From contig NC_087064.1 of the NCBI RefSeq assembly GCF_963678635.1, positions 42,540,411 to 42,604,410 on the forward strand: 64,000 nucleotides of DNA, written 5' to 3'. The position numbers and the translations under genes were made by a program. How positions within the stretch are numbered: the first letter of the stretch is position 1; every line of letters starts with the position of its first letter. Under the pieces are notes generated by a model, which saw only the letters and a program-made list of their open reading frames with translations, was not told where the DNA came from and made no database searches. This DNA comes from Symsagittifera roscoffensis. Its lineage: Eukaryota; Xenacoelomorpha; Acoela; Convolutidae. Positions 35,200 to 46,249 of this stretch are shown here, one piece after another.

Positions 35200-35870
35200 C
35201 CCCCGATTTGGCTGCGGCCTACTCCTTTTCTAAACCTAAACTCAAATTGCAAGAAAACCCCACCTGCCCACTTGAGACATCTTCCCACCGGAACCACCCC
35301 ACCTGAACCATCAAACCATTACCCCCCCCCCCCCCCCCCGCCGCACCTGAACCAACTCCCTGCCGGAACCTCCACTTGATCCGGTTCAGTTAGTATGGGT
35401 GTGGGAGGTTTGGTTGCTGGGGTTCATGTGGGGGAGGGGGAGTTGGTTCAGTTGGGGGAAGAGTGTTGTTTCAGGCGGGGGCGGGGTTGGTTCAGGTGGG
35501 AGATAGGATACAAAGAGGGCAAAGGGGCAAACATGGGGGGAGTTTTAAGAGGGTAATTGTTAAAATTAAAAAAAAAACAGTTTGCAAAAAATTCCGTTAA
35601 CCTCTCCCGCTTAACGTTTGCCCCTTTTGCTCACTTACAACCCCTAGCCCAACCTCGTTTGCCTTTTTGCCCCCACCCACCTGAACCACCCCCCCTCCCC
35701 CCTGACCATCTCTGACATCCCCGGCCTTGTTCAACCACCCCCTTCACCCAGCTGACCCACCTGGGGAGGTGAGGGGGGTTTGGTTCAGTCGGGGGAAGGC
35801 GGGGGAAGAGTACAAAGGAAGCAAAGGGGCCAACATGGGGGAGGGTTGTAAGGGGCAATTGTTGGAAGGA
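35200..35870. repeat. C/G-rich low-complexity tract with inverted CCACCTGAACC words
   Basis: Proline-codon-like C-rich stretches (C18 at 35322-35339) and their G-rich complements alternate. CACCTGAACCA and GGTTCAGGTGGG recur several times in opposite orientation. The open frames here reflect composition only. This contrasts sharply with the AT-rich surroundings. Confidence 0.8.
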
Positions 35871-36275
35871 AAAAAGTTAGTTTTTGAGTAACATAAAAAG
35901 TAACAAAAAATCAAAGTTGCGCAGAAACTAATTTAAATTGATTAACAAGTATCTAACTTTAGTTGAAAACTTCATGTGCGTTGAAACTTGCATCTGAATA
36001 ACGTGGAAACAGATCAGTATTTTTTAGAATCATTTTTTTTCCGCTTTTGTGGAAACTTATAATGATACTCAATTATAATCGATTTTTATTCGTGAATTTA
36101 GGTTAATCAATATTTATATTTTTCAAGATTTTAAAATATATATATGGTTAACTTGCTCAACTTTTATAAATCTTTATCGTTTCTATCGTAGTTTTGACAA
36201 TTAAAGGAGTTGTTTTTATCAATTAGCCCGTAAAATTCAAAACTGTGTTTTTTCGTCCTATAGTTTTTCTAACGG
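35871..36275. other. No gene seen
   Basis: AT-rich, with a short TATATATATG tract near 36137. Nothing further recognised. Confidence 0.4.
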
Positions 36276-37373
36276 CCCGGGTTGACCTCCATAGACCGAA
36301 AATGCTAATCATACAATTTCATACACTTAGTCTATGGAAAAATGCTAGTCATACAAATTTCATGCATTTTTGCAAAATGAGTTTAATCGAATTTTAAAGG
36401 TATTTTATAGTTGTTTTGGTATCGAAATTGGTGTCTCTTCATAAATAAAAGGAAAAAAAGGTATGAAAAAAAAATGCTAACCATACAATTTCCATATATG
36501 GAAATTGTATGATTAGAATTTAAAAAAAAAAAAATTTTGTGAAAAAAAAGCTTTGAACAATCAATTCAACTGCTGGCAAAGCATTTAAGCGTTTTTTGGG
36601 CTGCTACGACAGAAAACTTTGACTTTTTTATTTTTGTTTTCTGAAAAAAAACACCAGTCATACAATTTCCATATATGGAAATTGTATGACTAGCATTTTT
36701 TTGATGGCGACTACGAAAGTTTTTGAAATTGCCCCCAAAAATTTTTCATGTTTTTTTTCAACCGCAAATTGATTTTCGTATTCAAACAAACATTTTTTGA
36801 AAAAATTTTTGCATGCAAAATTTAATTTTTTTGTGTGTATAACGTAGTCCTGGATATACTAAAATTGGATTTTTTTCCTTTTCTCTTCATAACTTTTTTC
36901 AAAAACGCTTAAAACTCCTCGTTCTTTTGTATGACATGTTTTTGAATGCCTTGATCAATGTTTGGTAATTTAAAAATTCAAATTTTAGAAATAATCATCT
37001 TTGAAAACTATTGCCAAAATTTAAAAGTTCATTACTTTCGTTATATTGTTTGTCTGAGACAGAAGTAACACATATCAGGCTGTTTCCAATGCATTTTCAA
37101 TGCGAGAAGGCCAAACCGTTTGAGTAATCAAGGTTTATGTCATTTGTGTTCGGTTACGAACACAACCAAAAAATTTTGAGAAATTAAAATGTAAAAAATC
37201 AATATTTTTGGTTTATGGAAAAATGCTAGTGATACAATTTCCATATATGAAAAAAATACTAATCATAGACCTTTCATGCAATTTTCTGTACGTATGGAAT
37301 TGCATGAAAAGTGTATGACTAGCATTTTTCCATATATGGAAATTGTATGACTAGTACTTTTGGTCATCCCGGG
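36276..37373. mobile_element. Palindrome-rich foldback / MITE-like DNA element
   Basis: The ends are inverted: CCCGGGTTGACC at 36276-36287 and GGTCATCCCGGG at 37362-37373, followed inward on both sides by TA(A/G)TCATACAATTTC-type sequence. The interior repeats this unit. Perfect 30-base palindromes built from CATACAATTTCCATA and its complement lie at 36482-36511 and 36659-36688, half-copies near 37230 and 37330, and an 11-base-arm hairpin TTCATGCAATT at 37274-37308. No transposase frame. A G-run follows the right end, so a target duplication cannot be read. Probably a non-autonomous foldback element. Confidence 0.65.
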
Positions 37374-37384
37374 GGGGGGGGGGG

Positions 37385-38586
37385 TATTCTCACGATGGAG
37401 AGACCAAATGATGCAAACCGCAGAACTAATCAGAATCGCTAGACGTTTCCAATCGCTCACTGTTCTTTGCTCAAATTCGTAGCATTGTTGACAGAAAACG
37501 AATTGAAGTAAGTAGCACAGCAATTTTTTTTCCGTAGAACTCACGCTTATATATAATAATCGACATCGATTTCGCAGTTTTTCTAAATTTTCATGTATCA
37601 GTATGGTCTATATTAATCGTAATGGCCTGGAGTTGCGTACTTTGAGGTTTTTTAATACTTAATTCTGAAAATAACAGATACTAAAGGTGAAACTTTTGTT
37701 TTTTCCATCACCGCTAGCCCACATGAAATATTTTTGAAATTAGATAAGTGAATGAAAGCTAAAAATTTCTTAAGTCAGATTAACTACTCTGATTTTCTAC
37801 AAATTTTTATAATTATGAAAAAATCACTTCACTCGCAAAATTCAGAAACAGCAAAAAGCACTTACTATAATACAATACAAGCGTATTACCAAACCAATCA
37901 CATTATACATTACTTTTTAAAAATATTTTCTTAGGTAAATATAAAATTTAGTCAAAGAAAACAAATCCGAAGGCAATCAGCAAAAACAACTCCCTCAAAA
38001 GACTTATTTGTCTGACTTTTATATGGCATCTACAGAATTTTTCATTGCCATACTTCTAAACAAGTTTTCAACGGGATCAGACTTCTAAGCGAGTTCCAAA
38101 TTGTTTTTTTTTTAGTTTTTGGCTATGTGACACTGTATAATAAGGAAGGAAGTTTTGACCAATCAGAGAGTAGGAAATTTTGAATTTCAAATAAAATTCA
38201 CCAGTCCTAGTTTGCTGATTTTTTTTGTGAAAATTCATTTGTAGATACTATAGGGGGATTGTTAAGTATATCCACAGAGTTTTTCTCATGAAACTCCAAT
38301 TGCTACAACACGAATAAAATGGCAACACGAATGCGACATAAATAAAAGGGCTACAAAATGATATATCACTTCTGCAATAAATGGATATCCATTTTTTCAA
38401 AACTGAACATTTTAGTTTGACAATAAATACAAAATTAAAGGAAAGCGTGGGTTATTTTAGGATTAAAATTGGGAAGAAGTTTAAATTATGGGCTAAAAGC
38501 GTATAATTTTATGCTACAGTTAGACATTTATAACAGCGTTTTAGCGATACAACAATAACCACCACTGTTTCAAAACCAGTACAATT
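37385..38586. other. Intergenic DNA downstream of gene 2
   Basis: No supported gene. A GC-balanced patch at 37385-37545 has no consistent frame. There is no TTTATT (minus-strand AATAAA) in the 300 bases below the gene 2 stop codon. Confidence 0.45.
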
Positions 38587-39301
38587 CTATTTATTTTTGG
38601 TCATGCCAGGATCACTGAAGAACCCGAAGTTGCTTCTTCTGACGGAGAAATCGTTGCCCACGGACAAACTACTAGATGCGGTCCTGATAGAACTCTCGCC
38701 CATGGACGATACTTTCTCCGCAGTTCCCTCTTTCTCATTCATATACTTCTCAAATGATTGCTTCTTCCCTCGAATTCTGAGATACTCCGTCATATCGAAT
38801 ACAAAATCGACCAGCTCCAAAACTGTCAAAACACTGATTCCCAAATAAAGTCCTAGAAGGCCGCCAAAGTTCGAAATAACCAGAACGAAGTTATAAACTG
38901 ACCGCTCCACTATAACTGTTTCAGAGAGGTCACGAAAGTACACGGTCACACTTCCGAAAGTTGACCTCAACTGGGTCAATGCGGTTTGAGAGTTCGCATT
39001 CTTATCATCTGAGTACTTATCAATTGCAGTCATGAGATAGTCAACTGCGGAGCCATTTAGATCATGGTAAACACTGGCCACAAATCTCGCAATGGATCGG
39101 TTTGTTGGCCACTCAAGTTGAGTAATCTGGACGCCAAACGACTTAACACTGCATTCATTCGGGCAGTCACATGCGATGTTCGGGTTTGTGTTCTCGTTTA
39201 TATAGTCAACACATGCTCGAGCTTTGATTTGACTGATGTTGCACAGCGGGTGCTCTTTGATCAGAAGGTTGTCGATGCACCCACATTCTTCCACTTTCAA
39301 G
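38587..39301 (-). CDS. DEG/ENaC channel gene 2, last exon (palm/thumb, TM2, C-tail)
   Basis: This exon starts after CATTCCTAG (acceptor at 39303-39302) and completes the phase-2 codon left by the previous exon. It carries the conserved ectodomain cysteines (EECGCID, ACDCPNECS) and the juxtamembrane palm, then TM2 in NFGGLLGLYLGISVLTVLE. The selectivity-filter triplet is GIS where most family members have GAS. A charged, Ser-rich cytosolic tail follows to TAG at 38589-38587. An AATAAA hexamer (38595-38590) lies directly before the stop codon and is the only polyadenylation signal I see nearby, implying a very short 3' UTR. Same strand and family as gene 1. Confidence 0.95.
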
Positions 39302-39768
39302 CTAGGAATGAGTGATTATGCTTTGAAGGTAACTTGATAGCTTAACAGGGAAAAAACTTATCTACCCTTGGTTTTTGCTATTTTTGAAACTTTCGAATTT
39401 AATACCGAACGCTTTGGAAGGAGGTATGATTGGTCAAAATTAAATTACAAAGTTGTAGAAATTTTGACTCGGAATAGTAGGATATTGTAAAATGACTTTA
39501 CAATATCCTTTTGCTTACAGCTAAGTTTTCACCTCTCAGTATTTTAAATATGAGCAGAGTTTGAGTACAAAATCATACTTCCATCCAAACAATTCGGTAT
39601 ATTCGAAAGTTTCAAGGAGATAATTTTCATTTTGTCGATATAAGTGGTGATTGTATAAGGGTTTTTTAACGGCAAAATGTAGATGCAGACGGTTGAATAG
39701 CAAAAACTAGCTTAGTCGATTTAAAAAATAACAATGAAAAAAAAAACTACAAAATACAAATAACTTAC
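39302..39768 (-). other. Intron of gene 2 (467 bases)
   Basis: Consensus donor TT/GTAAGT (39768-39763) and acceptor CCTAG (39303-39302). Phase 2. Content is plain AT-rich sequence. Confidence 0.95.
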
Positions 39769-40199
39769 AAATCTAAGCATTCCATTAGACATTCGAGACG
39801 TGTGTTGTACATTTGCAGTCTACCCTCGCCGTAATTTTCACAAAAACTGAAAGGATATGTCAACTTCTGAATGTTACTTGGCTGAACAGAAACCAGGTGT
39901 TCGAATCCTGGCGGGAGACTTAGCTCACTTGCGAAATCTATGAAGATGTCTCCATTGCGATCAACCAATCCTGGCGGAGTTAGAAACATTTTCAGTCCAG
40001 AAGTCGGAGTAAACAACCCCAAAGTGTCATATACCTCAAGGTTGAACCAAAGGCTTAATCCATAGTTTTTTCCACTTGAAGTGACCGGCCCGTAGTTTGT
40101 GAACGAGAAACAGTTGCCGTAGTCTGGTGACACAGTTTCATTTATGATCACACTTTCATTGCAGTCTTTGTTGTTGGCACTGCACTTGATGATCATTTC
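39769..40199 (-). CDS. DEG/ENaC channel gene 2, middle ectodomain exon
   Basis: The exon begins after TTTTTTCAG (acceptor 40201-40200) in phase 0 with EMIIKCSANNKDC, the family motif just before the first conserved palm cysteines. It continues through GNCFSFTNYG, a beta-ball/palm segment and ECLMECLD. It ends at a consensus donor. Cysteine spacing and motif order fit acid-sensing or peptide-gated DEG/ENaC subunits. The ligand cannot be inferred. Confidence 0.93.
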
Positions 40200-40279
40200 C
40201 TGAAAAAATATCAATATTTTGTTTTGGTCAGAGTTAGAGACAAGAAATCGAGAATTATTATAACAAAATGGTTCTTCAA

Positions 40280-42100
40280 AATATATTCTCTGAGCATGTT
40301 TTAAATGGCGGAATGATCATTTCACTCACGGATCGGTTATTTCAATTTGCAAACCTATTGATGAAAGATTTGTGGCTCTCAGATTTTTCTGGTCAAAAGG
40401 TTTGGCTATTCGCACCTCAAATTAGCTGAAAGCTGAACTCTTCATCACTAGATGCCTTGGAAGATTAGATTTTTTTTTTCATTTTGAATATAGATAAGGT
40501 ACCCTAATAGATAATCTGATTGCCTGTTACAACTGATTGCATTCTATAACTGATGTTATAAATGATACTCTCAAAGCATGCGTTTATTTTCTTAGTTATA
40601 AATTGATCGCTTCAATTCAAAAAAATATTTGTTAATTTTGTGAAAATCTTGTCAGAGTTTTGGTAAAATCAAACACAAAGCTATTTTAAAGCGACAATTT
40701 TTATGCTCAAAAATTTATGTTTTCAATTTTTTCAGGTTTTGAACATAGCTGACAGACAGTTGGAAAAGAGACAATGAACGCAATTAAACAAGAAAAAATT
40801 ACTTTCGAATTTCTTAGAAAAACAATAGATGCCCTTTAAATTTTTCGAAAGTCTAGAACAAATTATGATTGATGTTTTTTGATTAAGTTAACCCAATTTG
40901 AGACTACTGAATCAATAGATAAACTTCTTATTCCGCAGGGAAAACTGAAAATTAAATTCTTATCTGAAAACTAAAGTCGATTACTTTTTTTGTGATCTTG
41001 ACTTTTTTGTGCCCTTGACATTTTTGCTGTTAGACAGTAGAGCTTGCGTTCCTTTTCATATTATAAGTGAACTGAAGTTAAAAAGAATTCATAAATCAAA
41101 CGGCGAAAAATCTTCAGACTTTTCCTAAAAAAAACGAAAAAAAGAATCTTCAGCACCTATAAAAGAGTGTGAACTATCATCAACCCTTAAACATATGAAT
41201 GGTTCCTAAGTAAACGTTCTCAAGGCAAGTGATAACTGGCTGGTGATCATTTAACTGGCAATAGATAACTTCAAACTTAAAAATTTAAGATAAAAGTATT
41301 GCCAAAAACGGGTCACTTTTTTAGCTGATCCTGATCCCAAATCAGCTGAAAGCAGAATTTGTCAAGTTGAGAAAACTTGGCAAAAATTAAATTTTTGTGA
41401 TTTTGAACCTACTCAAAGCATGTTATAATTGACAGGTTGAGAATTTCATAGCTGGATTGAACTGTTTAGAATGAAAAATGATTTTTTTGTAAGAAATGGA
41501 TGAAACAGTGTTCACAAGGTTTGAATGTTTAGACCCAAATTTAGCTGAAAACGGATTTCTTCGTGTTGAGAGGATTTGAGATGTTTGCTTAATTTCTGAT
41601 TTTGAACTTGCAAACTTCTGCTCAATAGATTTTCTCAATAAATGTAATAACTGGCGGATTGATCAGATCAACTGAAAACTATTTTGAATGGTTTTGCAAA
41701 AAATTGGGCAGAATTTTTGGCTATTTTTCCAAAATTTAGCAAGAGTTGTATTGTTCACATTGAGATTCTTCAACAAGAACTGTTTTTCTTTTCTGATTTT
41801 AAATGGTTGCCTGATAGATTTAGAAGATGTTGCCTGATAGAACTACTATTATAACTGGCGAGTTGATCATTTTAATTAGGAAAGAAACAACGGTTAGACA
41901 CTGGTGAGCATTTGGTCAAAATTATGGCTTTTCAGACCAAAGTTTAGCTAGGAATATCATTTTTGTCATGTTATGAAGTCGCTAGAAAAACTGCTTGTTT
42001 TGTAATTTGATGTACATAAATGGTTCTCCAATTGATTTTCTCATGTCCAGTTGATCCTTTCAATCGGTGAAAAATTCATCTTTTGGTTTGGTTTTAACAT
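40280..42100 (-). repeat. Degenerate ~185-218-base intronic tandem repeat
   Basis: Variants of ATAACTGGCGGATTGATCATTT occur near 40311, 41230, 41430, 41648, 41858 and 42043. Between them come AAATTTAGCTGAAA, a GTTGAGA word, TTCTGATTTTGAA and CTCAATAGATTTTCTCA in constant order. Copies are strongly diverged, so the array is old. Confidence 0.7.
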
Positions 42101-42677
42101 ATTTTGTTCTCAAAAATTATCGTGTCGAAAAATTATGTGCTACTCGCAGCGACTAGCATGATATGTTTAATCAGTTTTTACAAAAAAAAATCCTAAAAAG
42201 CACCTAATAGAAAAGTACTCGCTGATTTTTTTTCGTAGTCTTATCATGTTACGACGAAAACTCGAGGAATCACTTCACGAATATATAGCAACATTTCCTA
42301 TTAAGAAGGAATAATCATTAACTTAAATGACATTTTCGCCTGTAAATGGTTCAGCTATAGTGGTTGGAACATTTTTCCTGCTTGCAGGGGACTTATTTGC
42401 TACGCTTATCATGCATTTGACAAAATTCAGTTCCAAAAAACTACCCTATACTAAAGTTTAATGAGAAAAAATTGGTTTTTGATTCAATATATTGGCAAAA
42501 AACTTGAATAAGATAATCGATTTTCATGACCTATTTAACCATGAGAATGGAGCTCTAGGGGATTTATATCAAATTTTTTTATTTTTCAAAAAATCATTAT
42601 TTTCCATTTAATCGGTTGTTCATAAAATCCATGTAAATTGAATATATTTTTATAAAAAAAATTGGGAAAATAAAATA

Positions 42678-43066
42678 GTAACCGCCATGAGAAATTGTTC
42701 GAACCAGATTTTGAATTTCCACGGAGGGTCTAGATTCGCTGACGCCCAAAATACCGGAATTCCCATATCCGTTCTGTTATCTTGAGCTGCGAATCCTGCT
42801 GACTGCGCCATGTGATATGCGTTGCGATATCGATTGAAAACAAGTTGTAATTCAATACTGTATTTGGAATATTGAATTTAGGTTTTTGTTTTCTTTTGTT
42901 TGGATTGGTTACTGAGAGCTAGATCAGTGTTACGAACTCTGATCTCTCACTTAGTCTCAATGTCATCACACACTATGACACAGTATACCATAAAAGTAAT
43001 AAGTAAGCGCCATAGATTGGTTGTACATACATAGACAATTAGTGCTACTGCAGTAGCGGTATGACA
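42678..43066 (-). repeat. Element A 3' LTR with the gag-start copy
   Basis: 389 bases matching the 5' LTR at about 96-97% by eye, including ATG (42811-42809) and 44 following codons (MAQSAGFAAQDNR, two residue changes). The direct repeat ends at exactly the same codon position in both LTRs. Confidence 0.88.
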
Positions 43067-43078
43067 CACCCCCCTCGG
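43067..43078 (-). other. Element A polypurine tract
   Basis: On the minus strand CCGAGGGGGGTG directly precedes the 3' LTR start TGTCATACC. This is the expected plus-strand primer position. Confidence 0.8.
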
Positions 43079-43190
43079 TGAAAGAAATAAATTATACAAC
43101 ATAAGTAGGATAATTTCTTTAAAAAAAGTTCACTATACTCAGTTCATAGGAAAGTCTCTGGGTTATTTGACGGTTTAGTTTATAGAATTC

Positions 43191-44382
43191 TCAATTTTCT
43201 TCCAACTCTATTTCCCAACTCGGGTTCCATTCAACCCCTTCGTCTAGTGTAGCATACCCAAATTTTCGCATGAAGAGGTGTCTTTCAAGTCGTCTTACTT
43301 TTGATTCCATTGGTCTATCGCTTCGTTCCTTGAAGTCTCTTAATTGATTTCTATATTCCTGAAGTGCTTTCTTCAGAAGTGCTCCCCCTGTTAGGTTTTC
43401 TGATATCTCTTTAATTGAGTGCTTTATCGGGTCTCCAAAGCGTTTCGGTTCCTTGTTTTTCGTTTGCCTGGAGCTTCGTCTGATACCCGACTCTTCAGTA
43501 CTCGACTCATCCGAGAATCCTTGTGGTGGTTCGAAAATCGTATCTTTTTCCGAAATTTGTTGTGGATTTCCTCTGATTTTGTCTGCAACTCGCTGTGCTC
43601 CTCGTTTTAGCAATTGGTCTGCATATTTCTCCCACTCGGACGGTGCTAAATTTCGATTGTGGAATCTGTCGATTATGTCCTCTGGGGGTGTTTGGGAATC
43701 AATACATTTCAATTTCGACCGCTGTTTTGATTTAGGTGTAGAGCTTGATTGATTTTTATTGTCTAATTTTTCCGGCCTTGACGTGGATTGCTCCTGTTCC
43801 GGGTCGACTGCCGTCGCAGTTTGGCTTGTCCCCTGTTGCTGTTTGTTTTGATTTTTCTTTTCTTTTACTTTTTTTTTCCGACTTCTTGGTGTCGCCTTCC
43901 TCTATAGTTGATTTTGAGCCCGCCAAATTTGGTTTTGCTCTTTTGATTGCCAAGTTCAGACCTCCCCCTGCTTCTATGTCTTTTAAATTCACTATTGTTT
44001 GGCTTTTTTGAAAACGCTCTATGGGATTCCTCGTATCTGCGATCTCCATTTCTAATTGTAGTTCTTCATCTGATCCCAACTCCTCGAGTAATTCGGGGGA
44101 ACTGATCCTCTGAAACTTTTTTGTAGGTTCCACCGATGGACTTTTACTCGCGCTTCGCTGATTTTCTTGTGTCAGCACCGTTTTCGATTGTGCAATATCC
44201 GATTTCCTATAGATAGAGCCTGTAGACGTCTTGATCGTTGAGTCTGTTTCGGAAGCGATTTTCCCTTTTAATTGTTTGGTTAGTGCTTGTCCGCTTTTTC
44301 TTAGTGGGTCCTTTCTGAGTATTGTTTTAGGTGGTGATTTACATTGATTTTCCCAAGAATAATTCTCCCAAGAATAAATCAT
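43191..44382 (-). pseudogene. Element A C-terminal pol extension
   Basis: Two frames (44382-43756 and 43712-43191) encode Ser/Lys/Glu-rich, probably disordered sequence, with ESGIRRSSRQTKNKEPKRF typical of the tail after Ty3/gypsy integrases. It ends ELEEN and a stop at 43191, shortly before the polypurine tract. No env frame follows. Confidence 0.75.
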
Positions 44383-45092
44383 CTCCTTTCTCCCAAGAAT
44401 TGATTCCTTTCTCCCAAGAATAAATCATCTCCTTTCGAAGATCGGGATTTAGTAGTCCAGTCTCGTCCACTAATCTTCTGATATCGTTTTTAGCCGCATC
44501 TCTTCTCTCGTTGTTCCAGCGGGCGTTCGCCTCCAACAACTCCTTTAGAACTTTAGCCCTTTCTTTATCTCTGTCCGATGTTAGCAGCTGCTTGTGCAGT
44601 GGGCTTGTATCTCTGCTGAGTTGTCCCTTGCGTACTATTTTGAGGTTCTCTCTCGACTGGTCAATTCTACGTTTCAAATGGGAAGCCGTCAGTGCTGAGC
44701 GTTCCAAGTGTTGTTTGTCTAAATAGTCAGAGTTATTTAAAAACCTATCCCTCACAATTTTAAATTCTGTTTTTGGTAGTCTGCCAAAATGCACTTGAAA
44801 TGGGGATACTTGAATGGTTTTCTGCTTGTTCCACCGTAAACCTCTCATTATAATACTAAGACATAATTGATTGATTTATAATTTTCTTCGAGCACATCAC
44901 CCCCAGTCTTCTTTTTATAGTTTGGATTGTACGTTCGACCAAACCACAGCCTCGGTGGTCCCCCACCGGACAGAATTTTTGCTCGATTTTGAAATCCGAA
45001 CAGAATTTTTTTAGCGTTTTCCCCTTAAAACCTGAAAATTGGTCCGAACGAATTGATTCGGGAATCCCATGTGTGTCGATATATGATCTCAA
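44339..45092 (-). pseudogene. Element A integrase, second core part and C-terminal region
   Basis: Frame 45092-44856 carries the second catalytic Asp (RSDQFSGF) and the Glu helix (GLVERTIQTIKRR). Frame 44848-44339 has SPFQVHFGR and a long basic coiled region. Separate frames imply at least one more break. Confidence 0.8.
44345..44432 (-). repeat. Minisatellite in the element A integrase tail
   Basis: TTCTCCCAAGAAT-type words are repeated four to five times, with AAATCATCTCCTTTC between some. In protein this gives repeated SWEKG. It lies at a switch between frames. Confidence 0.85.
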
Positions 45093-45688
45093 GAATTTTA
45101 CTGTGCACTTCCCACTTGTATATTTCGTAACCTTTATTGATGAAAATTTTGAGAATCGATCTATCGCTACTAAGAGGTAAATTTTTTTTTCCTTTTGGAT
45201 TTTCTATGGGCCCCGCGTAATCTAATTGTACTTCCTGTCCCGGCTGCGTGAGCAGTGGCAGTGGTTTTGACGCATTTTTTGAAATAAGATATTTTACCTT
45301 CTTACCATATCTGGTACAGCTACGGCACTCCTCTGCCAGATTCACACTGTCCTTATACGGGGACTACTAGCCGGTTATTCACCAAGATGCAATCGTCCTG
45401 AACTGCCATCTGTGACCACAACGGGTTTGTATAAGGTCCCATTAGTTCAAAGCCTTGTTTGTCCCCTCTTTCTATCACTCTTCTAAGGCGGTCCATCCAC
45501 GTGTCTTCGGTGGTTAATTCTGCTAGTAGATTTTTGTCGAACAGTTTTGCTGAATTGTCCAGAGTCTCTTCTTGTTGCTGCTTCGGCAGTTTTATTTTTC
45601 CCAGTCTCTTCGGCGGTTCTATTGAGCACACTTCTTCTTCACTCTCCGCCTCTTCTGTAGTCGTCAGGTCCATTTCTATTACCTGCAC
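45025..45688 (-). pseudogene. Element A integrase, N-terminal and first core part (broken)
   Basis: Frame 45688-45353 is an acidic/basic linker ending in VVPV. Frame 45345-45025 starts within the integrase zinc finger: only the C..C half (CRSCTRYGK) is present and the H..H half is missing. The core's first Asp follows (QLDYAGP). A T-run near 45185 shifts the frame just after. Confidence 0.8.
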
Positions 45689-46249
45689 CTCACTTAGTTT
45701 CCTTTCCGCCGATGCGATTGGTTTCTTCTTGTGTGTGTGCCACCAGTTCTATATTTTCCCGTATATTGTCTTCTCCGCCTATTAGTTGCCAGAATGAGAG
45801 TAGTCTTTGATCTGCTTCTCTTTGTTGATCCGGTTCGAGCTTCCGTTTCACCCGTGATGCTTGCCGTGTTTCACTGTCGGAGCTATCTCTGTTTTTCCGG
45901 CCACCTCTGATGATTTTTCTTGTACGCTTCCTCGTTTCGCCATTCTTGTGGTGAGTCCAACCACCAATCGTATGATCTGTTTCCTGGCATCTCGTTCCTT
46001 GAGTCAGTTTTTTTTGAATTTCTAGTACTGGTTGTTTTACGATTTTTGAGTTATTTGAGACCGACTGTTTGTTGTTTGATTTGACGAAAAAGTGATCTGT
46101 TTATGTTGAGCTGCAGTGTTTAGCTGTTTTTGCAGTCGTGAAAACTGTTTTTTTTTCGTTCCGGTCGAGCTTTGTTCGTTTTTGACCGTTTTGGTTGTTA
46201 TAGCAACCATTACTTGATGACTGTTTCTTTGCATTCCTTCTAGAACATT
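45689..46249 (-). pseudogene. Element A linker between RT and integrase
   Basis: Basic, Gln/Thr/Ser-rich fragments (for example a 65-codon frame at 46234-46037) in shifting frames. They look like the tether between RNase H and integrase. No catalytic motif. Confidence 0.5.

Noticed and set aside
35164-35858. Proline-rich proteins in the C/G-rich tract
   Set aside because: Frames exist on both strands and follow C-runs; no start context, splice sites or conservation signal.
37263-37544. 93-codon minus frame overlapping the foldback element end
   Set aside because: It runs from unique sequence through the G-run into the repeat, so it is a chance frame.
43419-44011. Plus-strand frames opposite element A pol
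   Set aside because: Antisense shadows of the integrase tail coding sequence. The same applies to plus frames at 44511-45785 and 47937-49051.
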